In this document: in pieces, positions 35,275 through 43,476 of the stretch
Layout: each line of letters starts with the position of its first letter
Position numbering within the stretch: the stretch's first letter is position 1
NCBI GenBank assembly: GCA_026129485.1
Contig: JAHCHY010000008.1
Coordinates: 62,001 to 126,000, forward strand
DNA length: 64,000 bases
Source: Cyclobacteriaceae bacterium
GTDB taxonomy: Bacteria > Bacteroidota > Bacteroidia > Cytophagales > Cyclobacteriaceae
Direction: 5' to 3'
Position numbers and translations under genes: made by a program
Notes under the pieces: model-generated
The model's input: the letters and a program-made list of their open reading frames with translations, nothing else
Databases searched by the model: none
What the model was told of the DNA's origin: nothing

Positions 35275-36077
35275 ATTGATTCTGTTTTTAAAGTGGATAA
35301 TGTAGTGCGTTCGGGCACGATGTAAGGACAATCCGTACACGGATCGTGATACACATTTACCCTACAGCAAAATGTTTCTTCTATAATAGGTTTGGTAAAT
35401 ACTTTTTTGGATTCGCCCTGCGCAACGATAATACCGTTACGCATAAAATAAAGATGATCGGCAAACTGAACGGCCTGGTTTAAATCGTGCACAATGGCCA
35501 GCACGCCAATGTTGCGTTCGCAGGCTTTTTTAACAAGACTGAAAATCAATTGCTGTTGCGCAATGTCTAAGCTGGAGGTGGGCTCATCCAGCAACACATA
35601 ACGCGGAAAGGCTCTCTGATCCCACACCTGGGCCAGCACACGTGTAAGCTGCACGCGCTGTTGCTCGCCACCCGATAATGTGAGGTAATTGCGGTTAGCC
35701 CAATCCGCCACCCCGGTAAGCTCCATTACTTCATCCAGCAGCTCCTGATTATATTTTGCCGCATTTCTGAAATGCTGCCGGCCCATTTCCACGATCTGCT
35801 TTACCGAAAACGGAAACTGAACATGCGAGTGCTGGGGTAATACGGCACGCACCGCAGAAAGCTGTGCTACCGAATGCGAAGCCGCCACCATATTATTGAT
35901 GCGAACTTCGCCTTTGTAGCCGGTTAACTCGTGCGATAAAATCTTAAGCAACGAACTCTTACCCGCCCCGTTCGGGCCGGCTATTGCCGTAAACGTTCCG
36001 GGCTGCACCGTAAGGTTTACGCCATTGAGCAACGTTTTTCCATTTATGGATAGCACGATATTTTTCGCCTCAATCAT
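35271..36077 (-). CDS. hmuV: Heme ABC transporter ATP-binding protein
   Basis: A 268-residue ABC ATPase. It has Walker A GPNGAGKSS, the signature LSGGEQQRVQLTR, Walker B YVLLDEPTSSLD and the H-loop AIVHDLNQA. It powers heme import through HmuU. It overlaps hmuU by 4 bases and hmuS by 4 bases, so all are translationally coupled. The C-terminal tail CRVNVYHDPCTDCPYIVP carries two cysteines in CTDC that are unusual for HmuV and might bind a metal or have no role. Confidence 0.93.
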   Translation of the reverse strand: MIEAKNIVLSINGKTLLNGVNLTVQPGTFTAIAGPNGAGKSSLLKILSHELTGYKGEVRINNMVAASHSVAQLSAVRAVLPQHSHVQFPFSVKQIVEMGRQHFRNAAKYNQELLDEVMELTGVADWANRNYLTLSGGEQQRVQLTRVLAQVWDQRAFPRYVLLDEPTSSLDIAQQQLIFSLVKKACERNIGVLAIVHDLNQAVQFADHLYFMRNGIIVAQGESKKVFTKPIIEETFCCRVNVYHDPCTDCPYIVPERTTLSTLKTESI

Positions 36078-37150
36078 CTTATATTAAAATCATTTTTATG
36101 ATTTGCCCGCACCAGCAGGAAAATGAAGAAGGGCGCCCCGATCAGTGCGGTTACAACACCAATAGGAAGCTCGGTGGGCGCCACCAGCGTACGCGCCAGT
36201 AAATCGGCCAATAATAATAAGACAGGCCCACCCAGCAACGAGGCAGGTAAAACCAGCCGGTTATCCGCACGGAAAACAACCCGCACTAAGTGTGGCACCA
36301 CTAACCCGATAAAACCGATTATACCCGCCAATGAAACGCTTACACCCACTGCCAGCGCGCTGAAAAACACAATTGATTTTTTCACGCGCTCCACATCCAC
36401 ACCCATGTGAAAAGCTTCTGCCTCGCCAATGGCAATGGCATTGAGCGGAAACTGGTAGGTTAACATCCACACGCTGGACAATATTAAAACCGGTGCTGTT
36501 ATTAAGACTTTCTGCCAGGTAGCGCCTCCTAAATCACCCAGCGTCCAGAAGGTGAACATGCGCAACTGGTTTTCATCCGCATAGAAAATAACCAGCCCCA
36601 TTAAGGCTCCGGCTAATGCATTAATGGCCACTCCGCCCAGGATCAGCACGGCAATATTTGTTTTGCCAAGCTGTTGCCCGATTTTCATTACCAGCATGGT
36701 TGAAGCAAAACCCCCGGCAAATGCAGCAACCGGCATTAGCAAGTGCATACCCAAACCGGCTTTCACAAACAAAAAATTGCTGCCGAATACAATTAACGCT
36801 ACAACGGCCAGCGCAGCACCGCTGGATACCCCGATCAACCCGGGCTCAACCAACGGATTGCGAAACAAGCCCTGCAAGGCCGCGCCACTTACGGCTAATG
36901 CCGCGCCAATTAAAATCGTCATTACAATCCGCGGCAAGCGTATGCTCCATAGAACAGTTTCGTGTATGGCATCGGGTTGTTGCGTGGTGAGCCCTACCTT
37001 GTATAACACAACCGATACAATATCTTTTACCGGTATGGTAACCTGGCCTATGCTAAGCGCCACCAGCGCGACCACTACCAGCGCAACAGAAAGGATACCG
37101 ATTATGGTACTTACTTTTTGTTGCTTCCAGGTAATGGCTACGGTTGTCAT
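36074..37150 (-). CDS. hmuU: Heme ABC transporter permease (FecCD family)
   Basis: A 358-residue inner-membrane permease with about ten helices, of the BtuC/FecCD family. It has RLPRIVMTILIGAALAVSGAALQGLFRNPLVEPGLIGVSSGAAL near residue 70 and FIGLVVPHLVRVVFRADNRLVLPAS with the coupling-helix region toward the C terminus. It forms the channel for heme delivered by HmuT. Its start overlaps the last base of hmuT and its end overlaps hmuV by 4 bases. Confidence 0.93.
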   Translation of the reverse strand: MTTVAITWKQQKVSTIIGILSVALVVVALVALSIGQVTIPVKDIVSVVLYKVGLTTQQPDAIHETVLWSIRLPRIVMTILIGAALAVSGAALQGLFRNPLVEPGLIGVSSGAALAVVALIVFGSNFLFVKAGLGMHLLMPVAAFAGGFASTMLVMKIGQQLGKTNIAVLILGGVAINALAGALMGLVIFYADENQLRMFTFWTLGDLGGATWQKVLITAPVLILSSVWMLTYQFPLNAIAIGEAEAFHMGVDVERVKKSIVFFSALAVGVSVSLAGIIGFIGLVVPHLVRVVFRADNRLVLPASLLGGPVLLLLADLLARTLVAPTELPIGVVTALIGAPFFIFLLVRANHKNDFNIR

Positions 37151-37977
37151 TATTGCTGGTGCGAATGAAGTTGTGTGGCTAATTCTTTTACCGCTTCACC
37201 CAGGCGGGGCCCAAAGTTGGAAAGCCTGATCCCGTCCATCGCAATAACCTGCTTCTTTTTTCCGGCTGGTAATTGCTGCACACCGGGTATGGCCAGCACG
37301 CCTTCTATACCTCCCAATGCCTGCACACCACTTTCAAACATGAGCAGAAAATCGGCCCGCGAGGTAAGGAGTGTTTCGGTGCTTAAGGGCTTGTAGCCTT
37401 CCACACCCGTTACAGCCGGAACGGCACCGGCATATTTCAATATTTCAGAAAAAGTATTTGCGCCTGCCAGGTTCAGGGCTGACTTATCGCGATTGAACAC
37501 ACACAACACACGTGGCGTTGTGCCTGATTGGCCGACAATCTTTTTTGCATCGGCAAGCTCTCCTTCAATTTTGGCAACCAGCTTTTTGCCTTCTTCCTGC
37601 CGGTTTAGCACTGCGGCAATTTTCTGAACCAGGTCTTTGGTGCCTTCAAATGAAAAAGTTCGCTCAATCGCCAGCACGGATATTCCGGCAGATTTAATGT
37701 GTTCGATTACTTCGGATTTAACATAATCCAACTCCACAATAAATAAAGTTGGTCTAAGGCTGATGATCCCTTCCGCGCTGATGCTGGTGCGATAGCCGAT
37801 GGAAGGAAGCTTTTGAATTTCGGCCGGGTATAAGCTGGTGCGATCGGAGGCCACAATTTTGGAGCAATCGCCCAGCGCACATACGGTTTCGGTAATGGCG
37901 CTGCCGGCTGTAATAATGCGCTGCCCTTGGGCCGAAAAAACGGTAAACAGCAGGGCTAACGGAAGAATATATTTCAT
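37150..37977 (-). CDS. hmuT: Periplasmic heme-binding protein
   Basis: A 275-residue substrate-binding protein with an N-terminal signal (MKYILPLALLFTVFSAQG) and no lipobox, so it is free in the periplasm. The cluster A-1 fold is evident in RIITAGSAITETVCALG and SIGYRTSISAEGIISLRPTLFIVE. A Tyr at the tip (GYRTS) matches the heme ligand known in ShuT/PhuT. It is the first gene of the hmuTUVS operon. A palindromic operator lies two bases before its ATG, so iron or heme regulation is very likely. Confidence 0.92.
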   Translation of the reverse strand: MKYILPLALLFTVFSAQGQRIITAGSAITETVCALGDCSKIVASDRTSLYPAEIQKLPSIGYRTSISAEGIISLRPTLFIVELDYVKSEVIEHIKSAGISVLAIERTFSFEGTKDLVQKIAAVLNRQEEGKKLVAKIEGELADAKKIVGQSGTTPRVLCVFNRDKSALNLAGANTFSEILKYAGAVPAVTGVEGYKPLSTETLLTSRADFLLMFESGVQALGGIEGVLAIPGVQQLPAGKKKQVIAMDGIRLSNFGPRLGEAVKELATQLHSHQQ

Positions 37978-37979
37978 TG

Positions 37980-37996
37980 TTTAGATTCTTTCTAAA
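37980..37996. promoter_or_regulatory. Heme-regulon operator at hmuT
   Basis: TTTAGAT-TCT-TTCTAAA is a 7-3-7 palindrome with one broken pair, starting three bases from the hmuT start codon. The same site occurs at the Cys-rich gene (38401-38417) and the heme receptor gene (43327-43343). Confidence 0.72.
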
Positions 37997-38068
37997 TAAA
38001 TGGCAAATGAAGCTACTATTTAGAGTTAATCCAAGTAAATGACGTAAAAATGCCCTAATCGGGGCGGT

Positions 38069-38398
38069 CTAAACTTTTGAGCTGACAATATTGCGCGCCT
38101 GCCACACCAGTTGAACCTGCCCGTAAAGCAGTTCAAGGTCTTCCAACTCATTGGAATTGAAAGTAATAAACAGGTTTTCGAGCGGGCTCCGGTAGATACG
38201 ATCCTGCCCGTTTGCCAGCGGAAACCAGAACTCCGGGTTATCGCGGTTTTGTAAAAGCCAGTCAAAGAACGCGGCCAGGTGATCTTCCGAAAAAGTGATC
38301 AGCAAATTGTTGAAAGCGAAATTGTACTCGTTACAACACGTGCACTGGCCGATATAGCCGCGGGGGCACTCCGCTATGATGTTAAAATTACAGCTCAT
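38069..38398 (-). CDS. Small Cys-rich protein (DUF6686-like), heme-locus member
   Basis: A 109-residue cytoplasmic protein without signal or membrane segment. Five cysteines lie in the first 22 residues (C3, C11, C19, C21, C22) around CPRGYIGQCTCCNEY, a pattern that could bind a metal or heme. The remainder (LLITFSEDHLAAFFDWLLQN, LFITFNSNELEDLELLYGQVQ) is conserved-looking. I recall a Bacteroidota family, DUF6686, of this type but am not certain. A perfect operator palindrome abuts its start, the same as at hmuT and the receptor gene, so it belongs to the heme or iron regulon. Its role is unknown. Confidence 0.75.
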   Translation of the reverse strand: MSCNFNIIAECPRGYIGQCTCCNEYNFAFNNLLITFSEDHLAAFFDWLLQNRDNPEFWFPLANGQDRIYRSPLENLFITFNSNELEDLELLYGQVQLVWQARNIVSSKV

Positions 38399-38400
38399 TA

Positions 38401-38417
38401 TTTAGAATTATTCTAAA
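38401..38417. promoter_or_regulatory. Heme-regulon operator (perfect copy)
   Basis: TTTAGAA-TTA-TTCTAAA is a perfect 7-3-7 palindrome starting three bases before the start of the Cys-rich gene. This is the best copy of the three and gives the consensus TTTAGAANNNTTCTAAA. Confidence 0.75.
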
Positions 38418-38615
38418 CAAATTTAACTGCCGGATCGAAGACTACTTTTAAAATCACACCGGTTATATAGCCCGTTACCGGAATAATTGTACCTGTAAAA
38501 GGGGTTGTTCAGATTCGTTCGCAAGCCTGTACATTTTTGAAGAAACAAAAGGCAGATCATCCTGAAAACAGAACAATTACAAAGATTTTGCATCTGGCCC
38601 GGTTTTGGGCATTTA

Positions 38616-38681
38616 GGAATTGGGCATTAGGTATTAGGACTGTGAAAGTAATTCAATGTCTATCACCTACTGCCAATTGCC
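38616..38681. repeat. Imperfect intergenic inverted repeat
   Basis: The arms 38616-38640 (starting GGAATTGGGCATTAGG) and 38658-38681 (CACCTACTGCCAATTGCC region) pair over most of about 23 bases with several mismatches. It lies in the 304-base gap between the divergent Cys-rich gene and a small membrane protein gene. Apart from this and the operator, that gap holds nothing I can identify. Confidence 0.4.
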
Positions 38682-38702
38682 TGCTTCTAATAACTAATAA
38701 CC

Positions 38703-38903
38703 ATGAGAGTTTTCCTTTCGCTTGTACTTTGGTTTATCCTGCTGGTGCTGTGCTGGCCGTTGGCTTTGCTCATGCTCTTTCTGTTCCCGATTATCTGGCT
38801 TGTCCTGCTTCCTTTCCGGATTGTAGGCTTCACGTTAGATGTGATCTTCAGCCTGGTAAAAGGGATCCTGCTGTTTCCGTTTAAGCTGGTGAAAGCGATC
38901 TGA
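38703..38903 (+). CDS. Small hydrophobic membrane protein
   Basis: A 66-residue protein that is almost entirely hydrophobic: MRVFLSLVLWFILLVLCWPL then LPFRIVGFTLDVIFSLVKGI. It should form two membrane helices with no sizeable soluble part. No family is recognised. It starts at the first ATG after an inverted repeat and precedes an SRPBCC gene by 80 bases. It lies inside the heme locus but has no operator. Confidence 0.6.
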   Translation: MRVFLSLVLWFILLVLCWPLALLMLFLFPIIWLVLLPFRIVGFTLDVIFSLVKGILLFPFKLVKAI

Positions 38904-38983
38904 TTTTAATTTGATTACCGGCTACTGACATACTGTTGTCATGCGGTTAGCAGATTTTGCATGAAACTTTAACTTCAAATTTT

Positions 38984-39406
38984 ATGCAGACCGGATTTAA
39001 AACTTCTTATACCACTACCATTCAGGCGCCTGCCGAAAAAGTTTGGGCTGCCATCACGCAACCGGAGCTGGTAAAGCAATATTTCTTTGGAACCAGCCTG
39101 GTTACCGACTGGAAACCGGGAAGCCCGATTTACTTCCGGGGTGAGTGGGAAGGCAAACCTTACGAAGATAAAGGTGTGGTATTAAAATTTGATGCTCCGC
39201 ATGAACTGGCTTATTCTTACCTGAGCAACTGGAGCGGCTTACCCGATAAAGAAGAAAACTATTTGTATGTAGCGTACACCTTAAGATCAGTAAACAGCAC
39301 AACCGAGCTTACGATTACGCAAACCAACTACGATGCAGACAAAGCTGCTCACAGCGAAGAGAACTGGGCTTCCCTTATTGAGGGTCTGAAAAAGCTGGTT
39401 GAGTAA
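38984..39406 (+). CDS. SRPBCC-domain protein
   Basis: A 140-residue START-like protein: FKTSYTTTIQAPAEKVWAAITQPELVKQYFFG at the start, then WKPGSPIYFRGEWEGKPYEDKGVVLKF and a C-terminal helix NWASLIEGLKKLVE. It belongs to the AHSA1/CalC group of small ligand-binding proteins. Nothing indicates the ligand. The ATG at 38984 is chosen; an upstream TTG would add nine residues. Whether its place in the heme locus is meaningful is unclear. Confidence 0.86.
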   Translation: MQTGFKTSYTTTIQAPAEKVWAAITQPELVKQYFFGTSLVTDWKPGSPIYFRGEWEGKPYEDKGVVLKFDAPHELAYSYLSNWSGLPDKEENYLYVAYTLRSVNSTTELTITQTNYDADKAAHSEENWASLIEGLKKLVE

Positions 39407-39414
39407 ACCTCTCG

Positions 39415-39726
39415 TTAAACAGAAGTGTCAGCTTCCAGCTCAAGCTCCCGCTTCTTCAAAGACTTATCCAGCCAGAATGTGCCGCCCGGTATTACCGATG
39501 CAGCAAGGGCAACCAGTGTGCTGAACCAATTCCACTTCATCGTACCTGTAATTGAAAACGTGAACAGGATATAAGCAATGAACAAAATACCATGCGCCCA
39601 GCCCACCACCTTTACAGCCACAGGAAACCCGAAATAGTATTTAAGCGGCATGGCAATCAATAACAACAGCAGGAACGAAATCCCTTCGGCCAACGCTACT
39701 TTTCTGAAAATCTTTAATTCTTTCAT
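39415..39726 (-). CDS. DUF3817 membrane protein
   Basis: A 103-residue protein with three hydrophobic segments. It has the DUF3817 pattern FRKVALAEGISFLLLLLIAMPLKYYF and VKVVGWAHGILFIAYILF (with the conserved W-H-G). The function of the family is unknown. The ATG at 39726 gives the family-typical MKELKIFRKVALAEG start. It is convergent with the SRPBCC gene and lies just downstream of the hemophore gene's terminator. Confidence 0.85.
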   Translation of the reverse strand: MKELKIFRKVALAEGISFLLLLLIAMPLKYYFGFPVAVKVVGWAHGILFIAYILFTFSITGTMKWNWFSTLVALAASVIPGGTFWLDKSLKKRELELEADTSV

Positions 39727-39762
39727 AGTAACTGATGTTAACAAGCAATTCATCGGTAAAGC

Positions 39763-39792
39763 AATAAAGCCTGCAAATTTGCAGGCTTTATT
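39763..39792 (-). terminator. Terminator of the hemophore/receptor operon
   Basis: AATAAAGCCTGCAAA and TTTGCAGGCTTTATT form a perfect 30-base palindrome, 27 bases past the hemophore stop. On the minus strand it reads as a GC-rich stem with a T-rich right side (TTTATTGCTTT). Confidence 0.65.
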
Positions 39793-39818
39793 ATATAAAC
39801 CCTAAACTCACTTAATTT

Positions 39819-41240
39819 CTAACCTGCTGCTTTCACCAGCTTGTATTCAATTACGGGCCTGCCGCGTGTACCGCCTTCGTTGGGATGGAAGCTGATGAAT
39901 TTGAGCTTATATACATTTCCGGATGCATCCTGCACCACGTAGAAGCGATCTCCATATACACCTATCGTTCCGGTAGTTGCCCGCCAGTTATGGCCAATCA
40001 CATAGCGCTCTGCCAAAAATGTGGTCGAAGCAATATTAGATTCATTGTATGCAGCGTACTCTACCGTACTGGTCAATACTTCTGCTGCTTTTACTCCACC
40101 GTGAATGTTGATGGCAACTATATCTGAAAAATTGTACGGGACAAGATTTCCGCTAAAAGTTGTTTGATATTGGGAATAGCTCCATAATATATCCCATTCT
40201 GCTTTTTTCGGCTCTACATTTACTATAGTACCACCATTAAAACTCAGGTGTTTAAAATTGTATGCTGCATCTTTAGGAATATCAACACTTGTAAAGCCCG
40301 AAGTTTGTTGAATAGTGCCATATTGTACGGTATAACCACCGCTTGCATTTCGTGTAATTCTTGCCTTAATCCACGGACGTGCAGGTGTGCCGCCTGCACC
40401 CCGATTGATAATTATTACTTTGTTATCGCTTGCTGTAGCAGAAATTGCAGGAATTACTGTGCCTGAAAGAGAGCCGTTCAGCGCATCGAAAAATGCAAAA
40501 TGTTCAGGAGCAGGAGCGCCCTGGCTTACCGCCAATGTTAAACCCACCGTATCGGCAGCGCCAATGCTTGCCAGGTCTGTTTCCGTAGTAACTTTTGCAC
40601 CGGCACTTGTAGTGTTGTTTAAAATTACCCTAAAGTCAGCGCCTGAGTAAAAACCTAAATCCCAACTGGCCCTCAACACCGATGCTTGGTTGTTTGATCT
40701 GAAGTTAACAAAAACTGAGTTAGCTGCGCTTGCTCCGGATTCTGCACCTGCAAGACCCTGCAAGGTTAATTGAGAGCCTTCTGAAACTATTGCAGAGAAA
40801 GAAAAGGTAAGCTCATTCGTTTCACCGATAAGCACACCGGTGGTCGACTCAATGGATGCAATTGTATATACGATGGTTTCGCCTCCGTCCAGGAACACAT
40901 CATCGCCCACAATAACCTTGAACGAAGCCGTGGTTGCATTTGCCGGTATGGTAACCGATAATGTGCCGCTTGCTGCTGCAGGCGTAGTGGTATAGTCCTC
41001 ACCATACACAATACCATTTTCCGTATAAGAAATCTGTACGGTTGTGGTTGAAGAAACCGCGCGTGTAAGATTGATCTTGACTTCCGCTTCACTTTCTCCA
41101 TCGGCAAGACCTAACGATGCAACTTCAAATGCTGCCAGGTTATCGGGCAGCGGTGGCTCATCTTCTTTACAGGAAGACAGCGAGCCAAGCAGCACAACAG
41201 TAAACACGAGTGATCCAAGTTTTAATAATTGCTTATTCAT
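39819..41240 (-). CDS. Calx-beta/HmuY-like heme-binding lipoprotein
   Basis: A 473-residue lipoprotein (lipobox ending LSSC, Cys24). After it comes a Calx-beta-like domain (about residues 35-150, with DDVFLDGGETIVYTIAS). The rest (about 158-473) resembles HmuY: SNNQASVLRASWDLGFYSGADFRV, then AEWDILWSYSQYQT, and YKLKFISFHPNEGG near the end. HmuY is a surface hemophore that takes heme from host proteins and passes it to a TonB receptor. The fusion of Calx-beta with HmuY is unusual in my reading. It lies 51 bases after the receptor gene on the same strand. Confidence 0.8.
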   Translation of the reverse strand: MNKQLLKLGSLVFTVVLLGSLSSCKEDEPPLPDNLAAFEVASLGLADGESEAEVKINLTRAVSSTTTVQISYTENGIVYGEDYTTTPAAASGTLSVTIPANATTASFKVIVGDDVFLDGGETIVYTIASIESTTGVLIGETNELTFSFSAIVSEGSQLTLQGLAGAESGASAANSVFVNFRSNNQASVLRASWDLGFYSGADFRVILNNTTSAGAKVTTETDLASIGAADTVGLTLAVSQGAPAPEHFAFFDALNGSLSGTVIPAISATASDNKVIIINRGAGGTPARPWIKARITRNASGGYTVQYGTIQQTSGFTSVDIPKDAAYNFKHLSFNGGTIVNVEPKKAEWDILWSYSQYQTTFSGNLVPYNFSDIVAINIHGGVKAAEVLTSTVEYAAYNESNIASTTFLAERYVIGHNWRATTGTIGVYGDRFYVVQDASGNVYKLKFISFHPNEGGTRGRPVIEYKLVKAAG

Positions 41241-41291
41241 TTGTTTATAAATTGATTGTTAGAAAAATTTCATTTAATGGTCAGGCAAAAT

Positions 41292-43316
41292 CTAATTCAG
41301 TTGAAAATTAAGGGCTATAAAGTATGATCTTCCATAGCTCATGGGTATGGCGCCCCCTGTACTATGCGCACCGCCTACATCCTGCGAGGTATTCTGAAGC
41401 CGTGTAACGTTACCCAGGTTTTTAACACCTGCGCTTACATTTAACGTTTTTGTGATCCGCTGGCCTGCAGTGAAGTCCAGCCAGTGAAATTCTTCACGCT
41501 CAGCCAGCCTTATATTGCCGCTTGCATATTCATAAACCGAACGCTTGCCGGTATATTTATAAAAAGCGGAAAGTGATGTACCTGTTTTTGTAAACTGGTA
41601 CGATACCGTTGCGTTTACCTCTGGCGTCCACATGATTTCAGGCAGCGAGGTATCATCTTCCGACAATTCATTATATACCCCGATGTGCGCCAACCCCAGG
41701 CTGGCTTTCCATGCTTTGTAGCTAAACGCATTATTAAGCGTAACACCTGCTGTCTTATACCGGCTTATATTAATGTATGTGGTAACAGCCGCGTTCTCAG
41801 GGTCAACGCCAAGTGCAATCATATTCCTGAACTCATTATAAAAAGCGCCTACTGTAGCCGTATAGCTATAGCTTGTTTTTGTTACTGCATTCCACGCTAA
41901 TGATGTAGAGTAGCTGTTTGAATATTCCGCCTCCAGATCGGGGTTGCCTTTTATGGAGTGGCTTGAATCAAAGAAGTAGAAATACAGCTCGCGCAAAGCA
42001 GGCGAGCGGAATCCTCTTGCGTAGGCCGCACGTAAATCCAGCACAGACGAGAGTTTTGCTTTTATGTTAACAGACGGGATAACCGGGGGCGCATCATACA
42101 CCGTGTTGTAAATAAACCGGAACCCGGGACGGATGTTTAAAAACTCAAAAGGTTTTGCTTCAGCAGAAAAAAACAATGCATAATCACCAATCTCCCGTTC
42201 ACGGTCAATCCGTTCCCCGGCACCTTTATTAAAATTCAGATCAAAGCCCGGCTGAAATGAAAGCTTATCGGTCATCCTGTATAAAAATGTTCCGCGCAGC
42301 GTAGTGCTGTTAAACTTTGCTTCATCTTGTGTGCCCGGCTCCGGTGAAAGCCTCACATCCTGAGTTGCTGCATCGTATAGCGTGGTTCGGGTTCTGCGTG
42401 TATAATCCTGAAAAGATCCTACGGCATTAAAACTCCACTTGTTGCTGATGTCCCATTCAGCCTGTAGCTGGTGCGTGTAGCGATCCGTAAGATATTCTTT
42501 ATCTGTAGCAAGGTTCGTGTTGGTATTGATAGCGCCTGCCGAAACAAGCGCTTCATTCAGGTAATCCAGCCGGTACCATGCGTTGAGCTTGTTATTGGTA
42601 TAACCCAGCGTGCCGCTTCCCAGCAACTGTTCTTTCGGGAGCCATTCTTTTACACGGCCTTCTTTATTGCCCTGCAAGCCTCCAAAGTTATTGCGCGTAA
42701 TACCCGCACCGGCATTAAATTTTTTACCCTGCCATTTGGCATACACGCTTTCGTTATGCACACCCTTTCCGGAGAAAGGACTGTACTCGTTGCCTGCGGT
42801 TTCTTCCAGTATGCGTGCCGAAACAGCCAGGGGCTTACCGCTTTTAATGGTTTTCTTCGTGATGATATTGATAACACCGGCCAGGGCATCAGAGCCATAT
42901 ACCACCGACATAGGGCCTTCTACAATCTCGATGCGCTCAACCTGGTTCATGTCAATCTGGTTCAGGCTCTCGCGTGTCGCACCGCGATCCAGCAGCGGTA
43001 CCCCATCCAGCAGGATCTTTACGTTCTGCCCTCTCATTCCCATCAGGGAAACATCTGCAGTACCCAGCGTAAGGTCACTCGAAAAACGCATACCAAGCTC
43101 GGTATTCAAAATGCCCTGCACATTGGTAGCATTACGCATGCGGATTATTTCAGGGCCGACTACCCGCACCTGATAAACCGATTTTTTCAGCGACTGGGGC
43201 TCATATTGCCCGGTAATCACTACCTCCTCCAGCATAGAGGTTTTTAAGCTATCACTTTCCTGCCCGCTGGAAAGAAAGGGGCAAATAAACAGGCCAAAAA
43301 GGGGTATTTTTTTCAC
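41292..43316 (-). CDS. hmuR: TonB-dependent heme receptor
   Basis: A 674-residue outer-membrane receptor. The plug domain has LEEVVITGQYEPQSLKK, LLDGVPLLDRG and the VEGPMSVVYGSDALAGVINIITKK box. The barrel includes the heme-receptor signature FRSP followed by an SSHSIKGNPDL stretch, resembling the FRAP/NPDL motif with a histidine between. That supports heme as the ligand. Its signal is MKKIPLFGLFICPFLSSG. The start is a GTG at 43316. A palindromic operator lies ten bases upstream and overlaps the promoter region. The hemophore gene follows on the same strand. Confidence 0.9.
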   Translation of the reverse strand: MKKIPLFGLFICPFLSSGQESDSLKTSMLEEVVITGQYEPQSLKKSVYQVRVVGPEIIRMRNATNVQGILNTELGMRFSSDLTLGTADVSLMGMRGQNVKILLDGVPLLDRGATRESLNQIDMNQVERIEIVEGPMSVVYGSDALAGVINIITKKTIKSGKPLAVSARILEETAGNEYSPFSGKGVHNESVYAKWQGKKFNAGAGITRNNFGGLQGNKEGRVKEWLPKEQLLGSGTLGYTNNKLNAWYRLDYLNEALVSAGAINTNTNLATDKEYLTDRYTHQLQAEWDISNKWSFNAVGSFQDYTRRTRTTLYDAATQDVRLSPEPGTQDEAKFNSTTLRGTFLYRMTDKLSFQPGFDLNFNKGAGERIDREREIGDYALFFSAEAKPFEFLNIRPGFRFIYNTVYDAPPVIPSVNIKAKLSSVLDLRAAYARGFRSPALRELYFYFFDSSHSIKGNPDLEAEYSNSYSTSLAWNAVTKTSYSYTATVGAFYNEFRNMIALGVDPENAAVTTYINISRYKTAGVTLNNAFSYKAWKASLGLAHIGVYNELSEDDTSLPEIMWTPEVNATVSYQFTKTGTSLSAFYKYTGKRSVYEYASGNIRLAEREEFHWLDFTAGQRITKTLNVSAGVKNLGNVTRLQNTSQDVGGAHSTGGAIPMSYGRSYFIALNFQLN

Positions 43317-43326
43317 GGCAGCAAAG

Positions 43327-43343
43327 ATTAGAATCGTTCTAAA
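43327..43343. promoter_or_regulatory. Heme-regulon operator at the receptor gene
   Basis: ATTAGAA-TCG-TTCTAAA is a 7-3-7 palindrome with one mismatch, 10 bases before the receptor's start and overlapping a TAATCTTTG -7-like box on the minus strand. It is the third copy of the motif. It is also upstream of the divergent AraC gene. Confidence 0.7.
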
Positions 43344-43476
43344 TAAAAAATACCCAATGAGGTATAATTAATGACGCTCATACCCGGGAATTTTAGTGCC
43401 ACAAATTTTTGGTACTTTTGAACGAAATCTTATGAAATCAGTTAATTGAAAGAGTGATTTATGTCATTTTATAATT

